A DNA stretch of 64,000 nt from Synechocystis sp. PCC 6714 (GCF_000478825.2 NZ_CP007542.1:992001-1056000); one strand, 5' to 3'; shown: positions 27,862 to 36,878, counted from the stretch's first letter. A program made the numbers and translations. The notes: a model not told the origin generated them from the letters alone.

Positions 27862-29454
27862 ATGACCAGCACCACCTACACTGCGGTTACGTTCGCCCCC
27901 GTCCAGGGCTTCATCGAAAAATCGAGGAAACTGCGGGATCTTTATGGTAGTTCATTTCTCCTGTCCTACTTAGCCAAAGCAATTTGTAATGCGGCGAAAG
28001 ATCAAAATATGACTGTTATTTCCCCAGCCTTAATCAATGTGACTCAGGGGACACCCAACCAAATCATTATCAAGGGCAATTTTACTAAAAATGATGCAAA
28101 AGCTGCGTTGAGCAAATCATGGAATTATATTTGCGATACAGTTAAGCAATACATAGAAGATCAACTTCCCGATTTTCAAGATCAATTTCACTGGCAAAGA
28201 AATTGGAATTATACTAAATCCCATACCTGGGAGTTTTTCTGGGAACAGTCCCAAGTCAGTATTGAAGATGTAAGAAAAAGACTCAGTGAAAGTAAGCGAG
28301 AAAGAGATTGGACAGGTATTAATTGGCAAGGAGAAAGTTCTACCTTATCAGGGTTTGATGCTGTTGCTTGGTACGGTATGGCGGATAAAACTCACCCCCT
28401 CAATCATTCCATTCCGGAGCAAACCAGATTAATTCAGCAATTTTATCAACAATTAGACGATAAAGTTCAAGGCGGAATACTAGATAAAACCGAGCAGTTA
28501 AGCATTCCCGAATTAATTAAGCGATTGATTACTCTGCCCGATATTGCTAACCTATTAAATAATTTGACACCAGAAGAAATACCCAGTGTTGAGTATCCCA
28601 GATCATTTGTTGATTTAAATCGTAAAGAGCAATCTTTATACACTGGCTGGTTTCAAGGGGATGGGGATAACATTGGTAAATATTTAGCCGATCAGTCAAG
28701 ACAGCTCGAAGAAGATATTGCTTTAGAGAAATTTAGTCGGGCGATGATGAACTGGGGTCGAGATTTAAAATACTATTTACCACCTCTGGCTGATCCTGTA
28801 CCGAAGGTTCCAGAAAGGCGGCTTCCTCAACCCTTATTAAACAAAGATGGTCGTATTATCTACGCTGGGGGTGACGACTTTTTAGGGGTTCTCTATCGTG
28901 TTCCGCCCCAAGATAAACTAACGGCTAAGGAATGCTTAGACTGGTTATTTCGGTTTAATAATAATATTTGGTCTCAGCATAAAGTAACGATTACCGTTAG
29001 CATTGGCTTTGTCTGGGCCGCGCCGAATATTCCCCAAAGGGACGTACTGCAACATTGTCGAGAAACCGAAAAACTGGCAAAAGACAATGGGCGCGATCGC
29101 TTGGCAATCCGAATTTTATTTAACAGTGGTAATCATTTGGATTGGCACTGCCCCTGGTGGTTTTTACAAAAAATCTTAGAAGATTATCAAGATCGAGAAG
29201 GCAAGCAGAACTGGACACATTTTTATAATGATGTCGCTGTTTTAGAAACCCGCCATGCTTTTTCCAAAGATTCTGATCAAGTAGCCAAAGCATTATTTAA
29301 TATTTATTTTCCCCATTGTTTTGAGGATCTTAAGCGTAATATGCTACCGAATAACAAGGAATATCAAACGCCAATCCTGCCCGATTCCGAACCAGAAACC
29401 TTAAACGACTGGGTAAGAAATCTTGCAAAAGTGGGGTTCCAAATTTATGCCTAA
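27862..29454 (+). CDS. cmr2: Cmr2/Cas10, minimal HD-less form
   Basis: A 530-residue Cas10, the large subunit and cyclic oligoadenylate synthase of type III-B complexes. The first palm has FQGDGDNIGKYL (Asp267, Asp269) and the second the catalytic GGDD (Gly336-Asp339, YAGGDDFLGVLY). The chain starts directly with FAPVQGFIEKSRKLRDLYG, so there is no N-terminal HD nuclease, and no zinc-binding CxxC pair is evident. Typical Cmr2 proteins have 800-900 residues. Signalling is predicted to be intact and target-DNA cutting by HD absent. First gene of the cmr operon; divergent from cas1. Confidence 0.93.
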   Translation: MTSTTYTAVTFAPVQGFIEKSRKLRDLYGSSFLLSYLAKAICNAAKDQNMTVISPALINVTQGTPNQIIIKGNFTKNDAKAALSKSWNYICDTVKQYIEDQLPDFQDQFHWQRNWNYTKSHTWEFFWEQSQVSIEDVRKRLSESKRERDWTGINWQGESSTLSGFDAVAWYGMADKTHPLNHSIPEQTRLIQQFYQQLDDKVQGGILDKTEQLSIPELIKRLITLPDIANLLNNLTPEEIPSVEYPRSFVDLNRKEQSLYTGWFQGDGDNIGKYLADQSRQLEEDIALEKFSRAMMNWGRDLKYYLPPLADPVPKVPERRLPQPLLNKDGRIIYAGGDDFLGVLYRVPPQDKLTAKECLDWLFRFNNNIWSQHKVTITVSIGFVWAAPNIPQRDVLQHCRETEKLAKDNGRDRLAIRILFNSGNHLDWHCPWWFLQKILEDYQDREGKQNWTHFYNDVAVLETRHAFSKDSDQVAKALFNIYFPHCFEDLKRNMLPNNKEYQTPILPDSEPETLNDWVRNLAKVGFQIYA

Positions 29455-30478
29455 CAAAACCGTGTCAAAACCTTTTTCATACCTTATACAAGTTACTCCC
29501 TTAGGCTTGCTTTACGGTAGTGCAGGACGTTTTCTTTCCCCGGAAAATCTCGTCGGGCGATCGGGAAATCATTTTCCCCCCAGCAGTGCCACCCTGTCAG
29601 GGCTTTATGCCCAACAACAAACCGCGGAAACCAAAGAGAAATTTACCCATCTACAAATTGCCGGGCCCTTTTGGGCTAAAGAAAGGGAGCCGCAAAACTT
29701 TTTTGTCCCCACCCCGTTAAATTACTTAGTCCCCAAAGAAAAATCAGAGATTGCTTATAAATTAAGTCCTGAATTTCCTACCACTGAGAATGAAACAATC
29801 CAATGGTTGCCCCAAGATCCGGCCAAACGTAAGGCCTATCAGGAAAAACCGGACAAATTCAGCGCTCGCCATTGGTTAGCCATTAAAGATTGGAATAAGG
29901 CAGAAAAAGTACATTCTTCCCCCTGGAAATTTTTGCCCCACCTCCATCCCCGCCTTGCCGAAGACCAAAGGAGAGTAGAACAGGATGGCGATCAAGGCAG
30001 TTTATTCCTGGAAAATTCTGTCCAACTTGGCCCTGATGTTTGCCTGATTTACCTCACCAATCATCCTTTGGAAGATGGCTGGTATCGCTTTGGAGGGGAA
30101 GGACACATGGTTGATATTCGCTCCCTTGAGCTTGATGGTAAAACCCAAGAGTTACTCAATGAACCCGTGGGGGAGAAATTTGCCCTCATTACTTCCGCAG
30201 TGTGGGGATCTAACCGTTTTTCGGAACGCTTCCCGGAACAGTGGTCAGTGAAAGCTCTATTGACAGACCGGGCCAGTCCTTTTCGTTACCGCTTGGGGGG
30301 AACCGGAAAAACCAAACGCCTCTCCCGAGGTCGCCATACGGTGCCAGCAGGAACAGTCTATGTGTTGGAAGAACCCATTGATCAGCCTTGGCATGACTGG
30401 TCAGAGGAATGGTTTCCCAAGGAAGGCTATTCCTTTAACCGATGGGGCTGTGGCCTCGCTTTACCCATTGCTGTCTAA
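29447..30478 (+). CDS. cmr3: Cmr3, RAMP subunit at the crRNA 5' end
   Basis: A 343-residue RAMP from ATG 29447, which overlaps the cmr2 stop by 8 bp; a longer frame from 29423 is less likely. TPLGLLYGSAGRFLSPENLVGRSGNHFPPSSATLSG matches the N-terminal Cmr3 pattern, and the C-terminus has the glycine-rich YRLGGTGKTKRLSRGR loop. In type III-B complexes, Cmr3 with Cmr2 caps the crRNA 5' tag. Assignment rests on position between cmr2 and cmr4 and on these motifs. Confidence 0.82.
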   Translation: MPNKTVSKPFSYLIQVTPLGLLYGSAGRFLSPENLVGRSGNHFPPSSATLSGLYAQQQTAETKEKFTHLQIAGPFWAKEREPQNFFVPTPLNYLVPKEKSEIAYKLSPEFPTTENETIQWLPQDPAKRKAYQEKPDKFSARHWLAIKDWNKAEKVHSSPWKFLPHLHPRLAEDQRRVEQDGDQGSLFLENSVQLGPDVCLIYLTNHPLEDGWYRFGGEGHMVDIRSLELDGKTQELLNEPVGEKFALITSAVWGSNRFSERFPEQWSVKALLTDRASPFRYRLGGTGKTKRLSRGRHTVPAGTVYVLEEPIDQPWHDWSEEWFPKEGYSFNRWGCGLALPIAV

Positions 30479-30500
30479 TTATTCACTTTGTCAAAATTCC

Positions 30501-31307
30501 ATGTATCACAAGGCTTACGGCATTATTGAAACCCTCGCACCACTTCACGTCGGAGCAAGTGCCGGGGAAGAAACCGGTAACTTAAACCTAATTTTTCGGG
30601 ATCAATTTACCCAAACCGGCATTATTCCCGGTAGTTCTATTCGGGGCCGCTTTCGGGCCGATATGCGATCAGATAATCCTGATGCGACCAGGACATGGTA
30701 CGGACACGAAGCTGTTACTGGGCAAACAGACGGAAGAACCACCGAGGCGATCGTCAAGTTTGAATATGCTTCCTTGGTTTGGCTACCTGTATTCTGTCCC
30801 GGTCAACCAGTGGTGTGGATTAGCTGTCCTCGCTTGTTGAAGCGTTACTCTTTCCTAACTGGTATTTCCGCCACTGTGCCTAAACCTTACACTGGCTCTA
30901 CTAACCTTAAAGCCCGCGCCGTTGGTAGCAAAAAAATCCTATTTTTCAACCTTGGGTTTATGGAAATTGAACATTCCCAAGATATGTCCCCCTGGGTTCC
31001 CGCTGGTACAACCCTCGATGAAGCCAATTTAGTGGTGGTGGGGGATAACGATATTGCCCAGTTGCATGACATGGCGCTCTATCGTCAAAGCCGGGTGAAA
31101 TTGGCTGATGACATGAAAAAAGTTGAGGGGGGGGCATTTTTCAATGTGGAAGCCCTACCGGAAGGCAGTGTCCTGATTTTTCCCATTGCGCTTAAGGAAA
31201 AAGGTTGGCAACCCTTTGGCCAATCGACAACCCAAGACCTTTATTTTGGTGGTTTAGAGTCCATTGGCTTTGGCCACACCAGCGTTACATTAGGTGGAGA
31301 CTTATAG
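30501..31307 (+). CDS. cmr4: Cmr4, backbone RAMP and target-RNA nuclease
   Basis: A 268-residue RAMP from ATG 30501; the frame opens far upstream inside cmr3 but that part is a shadow. HKAYGIIETLAPLHVGASAG and GIIPGSSIRGRFRADMR are classic Cmr4 elements, and the C-terminal FGGLESIGFGHTSV is the RAMP glycine-rich loop. Cmr4 forms the helical backbone on the crRNA and cuts target RNA at 6-nt steps through a conserved Asp. It follows cmr3 by 22 bp. Confidence 0.88.
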   Translation: MYHKAYGIIETLAPLHVGASAGEETGNLNLIFRDQFTQTGIIPGSSIRGRFRADMRSDNPDATRTWYGHEAVTGQTDGRTTEAIVKFEYASLVWLPVFCPGQPVVWISCPRLLKRYSFLTGISATVPKPYTGSTNLKARAVGSKKILFFNLGFMEIEHSQDMSPWVPAGTTLDEANLVVVGDNDIAQLHDMALYRQSRVKLADDMKKVEGGAFFNVEALPEGSVLIFPIALKEKGWQPFGQSTTQDLYFGGLESIGFGHTSVTLGGDL

Positions 31308-31311
31308 AACC

Positions 31312-31707
31312 ATGGCTTGGAAAACTTACGACTTGGATCAACAAGCCCAGAATCTGGTGCTAACAGCAAAAAAAAGGAACTCCGATTCCCTCAATCAAGC
31401 TTACAAAATGCGCATGGCGATCGCCTACGGGCTGGAACGCTTCTGGGGAGAACAATTGCGTTTAGCGAAACAGGACCCAGATAAGGCAGCTTTTTGGAAG
31501 GATACCTGGGCGGCATTGGTCAAAATTGTCGATAAAGCAGGCATTACCCTACCCAATGATGCAGTGAAAGCCGACAACACCCAGGCAGTACAAGCCATGA
31601 GTGAAAAACTTTGGAAAATTCCCCTAGAAGATCAGCGGGTGATTCTAGCAGTGCTAGCCCAGTTGTGTGATGCCATTGTTTGGTGGACTCAACGCTATAA
31701 AGATTAA
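31312..31707 (+). CDS. cmr5: Cmr5, small subunit
   Basis: A 131-residue, nearly all-helical protein from ATG 31312, 4 bp after the cmr4 stop. Its size, helicity and position between cmr4 and the RAMP fusion identify Cmr5, the small subunit that stacks along the complex. QQAQNLVLTAKKRNSDSLNQ is typical of the family N-terminus. Confidence 0.85.
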   Translation: MAWKTYDLDQQAQNLVLTAKKRNSDSLNQAYKMRMAIAYGLERFWGEQLRLAKQDPDKAAFWKDTWAALVKIVDKAGITLPNDAVKADNTQAVQAMSEKLWKIPLEDQRVILAVLAQLCDAIVWWTQRYKD

Positions 31708-31770
31708 CCGCCCGTTGGTTGCCAATAGAACTGATTTTTTCCCTTCACAATCAATGGCGATCGTCGTCAA

Positions 31771-33477
31771 TTGCCCGCAAATTATTTGGAGCCTGATGTC
31801 ATGGTTAACATAACTGACCCCCATACTAAAATCCCGATGATGTTTCGGGCCCAAGTAGGGGGACGATGCCAACTAAATTACATCAACAACAAGGATGATA
31901 GCGACATTGACCGCTGGGCAAAGGAATGGGTGGAACGAGCCGATGACATCCCCCCCCAGTTCAGTGCCCAAGTGCAAACCAAAACCTATGAAATCGGTTG
32001 GCGCTTTGTCACCAATGGTGGGCAGGATGACGGGGTGATTCGTCCAGTGATGGGGGCCCAGGGAGTGCCCTTTTATCCCGGCAGTAGCATGAAGGGGGCA
32101 TTTCGGCGGGTCTGTAATCTCAGTCAAAGGGAACGGTACTGCGGTAAACAAACCAGCAGTAAAGATATGGAGCCGGGAATTCTACGCTTCCATGGAGGCT
32201 ATCCCACCGATAAAAGTTGGCAAGAAAAATTGGTTGACATTGTTCATCCCCAGCAAGGATGGCAGGTGCAAAGTTCAGAAAGGCCGGGCAGTGCTTTTGC
32301 CTTGATGTCCCTCTATCAACCGGAGTTGCGCTTTGGTATTTCCAGTACTATTACTTTGCCCGAGGAAGAATGGGACATCATCTGGCAACTCTGGGAAAAG
32401 GCCCTCACTACCGGCATTGGCTGTCGAGTAAGTGCGGGTTATGGCCAACCAAAAACTAGTGCAGTCAAACCTCTTTATCAAACTCAATTAAAAGGTCAAG
32501 GTATCGCCCCAAAACTTTTGGACGGTTCTGCGGAATTTCGTCCTAATATTTTTCGGGCGGCAATTCGGGGCCATGCTCTAAGAATTTTTGGTGGCTTAAC
32601 CAATGCCGAAAATGCCGAAAAAGCGGTGGGTCAATTATTTGGTGACACGCAAAGGGATGGCGGAGTTGTAGGATTACTCACCATGGGGTTTGAGACGACT
32701 GAATTAGAGCTGGGTACTTTTGGCCAGGGCACGTGGAAAGTGCCGACCTATGAAGTAGAAGGAAAATTAAATTGGTTTTTAACCCAGAAGTCCTTGCCTT
32801 TGGATCATCAAAAAGCTTTGCTGAATTTGATTGCTTACCTAACCCGATTTGCCATGATTCTGGGGGGATTTGGTCGGTCTTGGCGACGGGTAGATCATCG
32901 CTTGTTTTATGAGGAGTACTATAACCCAGGGCCTAAAGGATTGATTGGTTGTCAGTGGGAATGGCAGGGCACCCAAGCATTAATGCGGGATGTGAAGGTC
33001 CGTAGGCCCGAGCATTTGTCCAAGTTTTTGGCAGAGGTGCAAACCATAGCCAGCACTTGGTTAGAGTTAAAGGGATTCCCCGTCAATCCAAATAACTATG
33101 CCCGTAATTGGCGAGAAGCTTGGCATCCTGAAAAAGTTAAAATTTTTGGTTGTCTAACTGATGGAGATTATTCCGAGGCGATCGAATGGTTTCATGGCCC
33201 TTATCGAGAGGCTAATTCTTCATTAGGAACCACCCAAGGCAGTATTTATAGGACATCAGTTACGGGGAGGATGAGTCAAATTGGCCGTATATGGCATCGC
33301 ATGTACCCTGTGGTAAAAGTCATCCCAGATCCAGCAGCACCTAATGGTAGAGCCCCCCAAGAAACTGCAAATTATCTAGAATTTTTAACTATTTTTCCCG
33401 ATGACAGCCCTGCCTCCAGGGACTTCGTTGATTTTCTGACAGCCCATGAAAAGTTTCAACTGCTCTGGCCCAATTGA
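31771..33477 (+). CDS. cmr6-cmr1: Cmr6-Cmr1 fusion RAMP protein
   Basis: A 568-residue protein with two RAMP units. Residues about 60-235 resemble Cmr6: FYPGSSMKGAFRR (101-111), and IGCRVSAGYGQP. Residues about 255-568 resemble Cmr1: FRAAIRGHALRIFGG (261-275) and LGGFGRSWRRVDHR (364-377). The two proteins sit next to each other at the crRNA 3' end of Cmr complexes, so the fusion is structurally sensible. The first start is TTG 31771; ATG 31801 is an alternative. Fused Cmr6-Cmr1 marks the cyanobacterial III-B variant known from Synechocystis. Confidence 0.85.
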   Translation: MPANYLEPDVMVNITDPHTKIPMMFRAQVGGRCQLNYINNKDDSDIDRWAKEWVERADDIPPQFSAQVQTKTYEIGWRFVTNGGQDDGVIRPVMGAQGVPFYPGSSMKGAFRRVCNLSQRERYCGKQTSSKDMEPGILRFHGGYPTDKSWQEKLVDIVHPQQGWQVQSSERPGSAFALMSLYQPELRFGISSTITLPEEEWDIIWQLWEKALTTGIGCRVSAGYGQPKTSAVKPLYQTQLKGQGIAPKLLDGSAEFRPNIFRAAIRGHALRIFGGLTNAENAEKAVGQLFGDTQRDGGVVGLLTMGFETTELELGTFGQGTWKVPTYEVEGKLNWFLTQKSLPLDHQKALLNLIAYLTRFAMILGGFGRSWRRVDHRLFYEEYYNPGPKGLIGCQWEWQGTQALMRDVKVRRPEHLSKFLAEVQTIASTWLELKGFPVNPNNYARNWREAWHPEKVKIFGCLTDGDYSEAIEWFHGPYREANSSLGTTQGSIYRTSVTGRMSQIGRIWHRMYPVVKVIPDPAAPNGRAPQETANYLEFLTIFPDDSPASRDFVDFLTAHEKFQLLWPN

Positions 33478-33617
33478 GAATTGAGCTGGCGATCGCCATC
33501 CTTGGAGGCGTAATGGAGTTGATCAACTACTTCCTTTCGTCAATGCTTTAAAAAAACAAGGCCTAAAATATACCTGGGGAACGGAACCCAATTAAAACCT
33601 AATCTAATGACACGACT
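33478..33617 (+). other. Short spacer with possible gene tail
   Basis: Between the cmr operon and the toxin-antitoxin pair. A plus-strand frame ending in a TAA at about 33594 reads LPFVNALKKQGLKYTWGTEPN, which resembles a lost gene's C-terminus. The origin is unknown. Confidence 0.3.
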
Positions 33618-33917
33618 ATGAACACCTTAGAAAAACTTGAATTATTAAAGGAGAACTGCGTTGATCAATCCGAACTAGACCGTATCCTAGGTCAACTTTT
33701 ACAGGTAATGTTGACTCGATATTACCAAAAATTATCTGTTTATAATGCTGACATAGAAAAATTTGAGCAGGAATACAATCTTAATTCTGATGAGTTTGAA
33801 CAACAATTTGACTCGGGAGAATTGGATGATGAAATGAACTTTTTTGAATGGTTTGGACTCTGTCAGTTGAGAAAAGAAGTTTCCCATAAGATTGAAAAAT
33901 TGCAACAAGTATTATGA
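33618..33917 (+). CDS. Putative antitoxin of a TumE/DUF6516-type pair
   Basis: A 99-residue acidic, helical protein (EKLELLKENCVDQSELDRIL, ELDDEMNFFEWFGL, then a C-terminal helix). Small genes of this type precede DUF6516/TumE toxins in cyanobacteria, and here it overlaps the toxin start by 4 bp. I infer the antitoxin role from pairing, overlap and acidity. It lacks an evident DNA-binding domain. Confidence 0.6.
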   Translation: MNTLEKLELLKENCVDQSELDRILGQLLQVMLTRYYQKLSVYNADIEKFEQEYNLNSDEFEQQFDSGELDDEMNFFEWFGLCQLRKEVSHKIEKLQQVL

Positions 33918-34303
33918 GGAATGCTGATGACTATCTGGCTTGGATCAAATCGGTGATTGCGCTTTGCCCTGTTGTTGTTGACCTTTCCCTCATTCGAGAA
34001 GAAACCTTAGCCGATAGAGGATTATGGCGATATCGTCTAACATTATCCGACGAAAGTTTATTAGAGCTATTTGAATTTTTTACTATTAAGTTCGATAAAA
34101 TTAATGCTATTAAATATAGTTTTCATTGGCAAACCAAAGATGGGCAATTGATAAAACGTTGGGATAATGCAGCCCATCACCATGAAATTATTACCTATCC
34201 CCACCATCTGCATGATGGGATCAAAAACTTGGTTTTCCCCCATGAACCTGTTGATATTCAAGAAATTCTTAGCATGATTTCTGCTCAGATAACTTCCAGT
34301 TAA
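33914..34303 (+). CDS. TumE-family (DUF6516-like) putative toxin
   Basis: A 129-residue protein with the family pattern LTLSDESLLELFEFF, YSFHWQTKDGQLIKRWDNAAHHHEI and TYPHHLHDG. The His-rich segments resemble the presumed ribonuclease site of TumE toxins. ATG 33914 overlaps the antitoxin stop. It lies between the cmr operon and the CARF genes, all on the same strand. Confidence 0.68.
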   Translation: MRNADDYLAWIKSVIALCPVVVDLSLIREETLADRGLWRYRLTLSDESLLELFEFFTIKFDKINAIKYSFHWQTKDGQLIKRWDNAAHHHEIITYPHHLHDGIKNLVFPHEPVDIQEILSMISAQITSS

Positions 34304-34320
34304 TATTTTAATTTCTACCT

Positions 34321-34452
34321 ATGTCCCGCGTTATTGTTTCCAGCATTGGTACTAGTCTTCTGAAGAAGGGTAATCCCGTCGAAAAACACTGGTATGCCCC
34401 TGGCGATCGCCGTCATAGGCCAGGAGTACGGAGAACTAAAAATGTGATTTAA
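34321..34452 (+). pseudogene. CARF-protein N-terminal fragment
   Basis: A 43-codon frame, MSRVIVSSIGTSLLKKGNP followed by unrelated codons to TAA 34452. VIVSSIGTSLL is the first beta strand and nucleotide loop of CARF proteins of the Csm6/Csx1/APE2256 type; the intact gene 18 bp downstream starts KLLITTTGTSLL. I read it as the stump of a third CARF gene, joined near a GGCGATCGCC octamer to non-homologous sequence. Confidence 0.6.
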
Positions 34453-34469
34453 TCAACCTGTTATTCACC

Positions 34470-35546
34470 ATGAAACTACTAATAACAACAACAGGGACAT
34501 CTTTGCTTACAAATGCTGCCAAGCAATATGGGAAAAACAAAGCTGAAATCACTGATAATGAACTGCGCCATTACTTCGAGATTGCTGGTTCGGAAGCTGC
34601 ATCAGCAGAGACCAATTCATTGCTGAAAATTGTTGAACCTAACGATTTTGTTTCACTCCTCCACACTGCCACCCCAGACGGCTCCCGCTGTGCTCAGCAA
34701 ATAAAAAACTATCTCCAGAGCAACGGATGGAACAATGTAAGCCTACGGCAACTAGAACTTGAAGAAAACGAGTCCCAATTTGAGCGTCATGGTCTTCGTA
34801 ACCTAGTCAATACCCTTATTGATGAAATTACGACGGGACAGCGGGAAGGTAAGGATGTCATGATCAATGCCACTGGAGGTTTTAAAGCACAAATTGCCTA
34901 CACAACAATGGTAGGAACTATTTTTCAAATTCCAGTCAAATATATCTATCAAAATTTTCAAAAACCGGTTACTTTCCCTCCGTTGCCAATTACTTGGAAC
35001 CTAGGCTTACTAATTCAGTATGATCATTTTTTTACCTGGATTGATGAAGAACCCCGTTCTATGCAGTTAGTTTGGCAACGACTACAAAGCATTCAGCCAT
35101 CAGATAGGATTGCCATAGAACAGCTATTGCTTTTTCCCAATGAAAATGATAATAGCAATGAAATTTTTCTTTCGGCCGCTGGAGATATTCTTTGGCAACG
35201 CGTACAACAGCAAAGGCAAATTCCAGTTGGGGAACCACCACCATCGGATATTCCGACAGTAGATAAAATATCAAATTCTCTGACAAGGGTAAGACATCAC
35301 TATCCCAGGGGAACTAGGGAGTTTGCAGAAACCGTGGCTTCTTTATCGGCTGTTGAAGAAATCATAGGAGGTCATTTTGAAAATACAACAAATCGACGCA
35401 TCAAAAATGTCTTTGATGATGGAACTATTCGTGTTTTATGGGCTGATAATGAGAAAGCCACAAACTTAACCATCCGTACAACGGCAAGGGGACAGGCTCA
35501 AACTTTGCAATTTGCTGAGCGTTTCATCAAACCACTTTTGCAATAG
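34470..35546 (+). CDS. CARF-domain effector, APE2256/Csm6-like
   Basis: A 358-residue protein. The CARF domain covers about 1-170: LITTTGTSLLTNAA at the start and VMINATGGFKAQIAYTTMVG around 130-150, the cyclic-oligoadenylate-binding motifs. No HEPN R-x4-6-H motif is obvious. The last ~80 residues (RIKNVFDDGTIRVLWAD, TIRTTARGQAQ) could be a small RelE-like RNase domain, which would make it a CARF-RelE protein; this is inference. It would be activated by the product of Cas10. Same strand as the cmr operon, 70 bp before csx1. Confidence 0.8.
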   Translation: MKLLITTTGTSLLTNAAKQYGKNKAEITDNELRHYFEIAGSEAASAETNSLLKIVEPNDFVSLLHTATPDGSRCAQQIKNYLQSNGWNNVSLRQLELEENESQFERHGLRNLVNTLIDEITTGQREGKDVMINATGGFKAQIAYTTMVGTIFQIPVKYIYQNFQKPVTFPPLPITWNLGLLIQYDHFFTWIDEEPRSMQLVWQRLQSIQPSDRIAIEQLLLFPNENDNSNEIFLSAAGDILWQRVQQQRQIPVGEPPPSDIPTVDKISNSLTRVRHHYPRGTREFAETVASLSAVEEIIGGHFENTTNRRIKNVFDDGTIRVLWADNEKATNLTIRTTARGQAQTLQFAERFIKPLLQ

Positions 35547-35615
35547 TTTGTTACTTGTTTGTCTTGCTTGAATAACGCGGTAACCTAAAGGCAATCAGTT
35601 TTAAGTTCCTCCACC

Positions 35616-36878
35616 ATGATTAAAATTATTACTTTCCTCGGCGATCGGGGAGGGCTAGACACAATCTATCAGCACCAGGGTAAAAACTATCGTGGACAGG
35701 TTTTTGCCGAGGCGTTGCATCAATTTTGTACCTATGATGCCATGCTAGTCTGTGTAACCGACAAAGCAAAAGAAAATAGTTATCCTATTCTTGCCGCTTA
35801 TAATGACCCTCGCATTCAACCTGTTCACATTCCCACTGGATATACCACTGAGGAAATGTGGCAAACTTTTCAACTTATTACTGCCCAGATTAACGAAGGA
35901 GACCGGGTTATTTTTGACATAACCCATGGGCTACGTTCTCTGCCATTTTTAGTCTTCCTTTTTGCTGCTTATCTAAAAGCTGCTAAAAATATTGAGATCC
36001 AAGCTATCTATTATGGAGCCTTGGAGTTGCGAGAAGCAAAGGATAATCCTGCCCCCGTTATTGATCTTTCCGAATTTGTCGGTATGCTGGATTGGATTGC
36101 CGCCACTGATCGCTTTGTGAAAGTGGGGGACGGTTTACCTTTGGCAGAACTTTTGAAGAATGCTATTCCTGGCATAGAAAGGGCAAATGATCCGGCTGTC
36201 CGTCCTTTGGCAAGACAACTTGACCACGCTTCAAAAATTATTGGTGAAATTTCCCAGGCGATCGCCTTAGTTCGCCCCTTAGAAACATTAAAACTAACAG
36301 TAAGACTAGAAAAAATTTTAAATAAAGCCGATGCTAGCTTTGATCAACGGGCCAAACCATTCACTTTGATTGCCAGACAGCTTTTAGACGAATACGGTCA
36401 ATTTGCCTTGTCAGACTCCCTGGATTCCGAAAACTTGAGCCGTAATCTTTGGCTTCAGTTTCAGATGATTGATTGGTATATGAAGCGGGGCCAGGTGATG
36501 CAGGCGATGACTCTAGCTGGGGAATGGTTGATTTCCGTTGTGGCTTATCGTTTGGGCTCAAATCATCTCCTAGACAATCGCCAGCAAGTGGGATTTGCCC
36601 TTAACAACGGGTCAGCAATTTTGCAAAAAAAACAGCCTCAAAAATCTTCTGAGTTTGACCAAGCTTTTCAAGCCTTGCCCGATTATAGGGAATTGAGCGA
36701 TTTGCGGGGAAAGCTATCAGAAATTCGTAATGATCTAGCCCATGTAGGCATGAATAAAAATCCTAAATCAGCAAAGAATTTGATGGATCTAGCCAACAAA
36801 ATTTTTCCTAGGTTACAAAGCCTAGCAGAAACTTTTCTGATTTCTGATAATTCTTCCTCAGTTGACGAACCTTCGTAA
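35616..36878 (+). CDS. csx1: Csx1-type CARF-HEPN ribonuclease
   Basis: A 420-residue Csx1/TIGR02221-like effector. The CARF domain (about 1-180) has IITFLGDRGG at the start and VIFDITHGLRSLPFLVF around 105-120. The HEPN domain (about 250-410) carries the catalytic R-x4-H motif EIRNDLAHVG with Arg371 and His376. Such proteins are RNases switched on by cyclic oligoadenylate from Cas10. Complete length; last gene of the island before the orphan leader-repeat. Confidence 0.9.
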   Translation: MIKIITFLGDRGGLDTIYQHQGKNYRGQVFAEALHQFCTYDAMLVCVTDKAKENSYPILAAYNDPRIQPVHIPTGYTTEEMWQTFQLITAQINEGDRVIFDITHGLRSLPFLVFLFAAYLKAAKNIEIQAIYYGALELREAKDNPAPVIDLSEFVGMLDWIAATDRFVKVGDGLPLAELLKNAIPGIERANDPAVRPLARQLDHASKIIGEISQAIALVRPLETLKLTVRLEKILNKADASFDQRAKPFTLIARQLLDEYGQFALSDSLDSENLSRNLWLQFQMIDWYMKRGQVMQAMTLAGEWLISVVAYRLGSNHLLDNRQQVGFALNNGSAILQKKQPQKSSEFDQAFQALPDYRELSDLRGKLSEIRNDLAHVGMNKNPKSAKNLMDLANKIFPRLQSLAETFLISDNSSSVDEPS

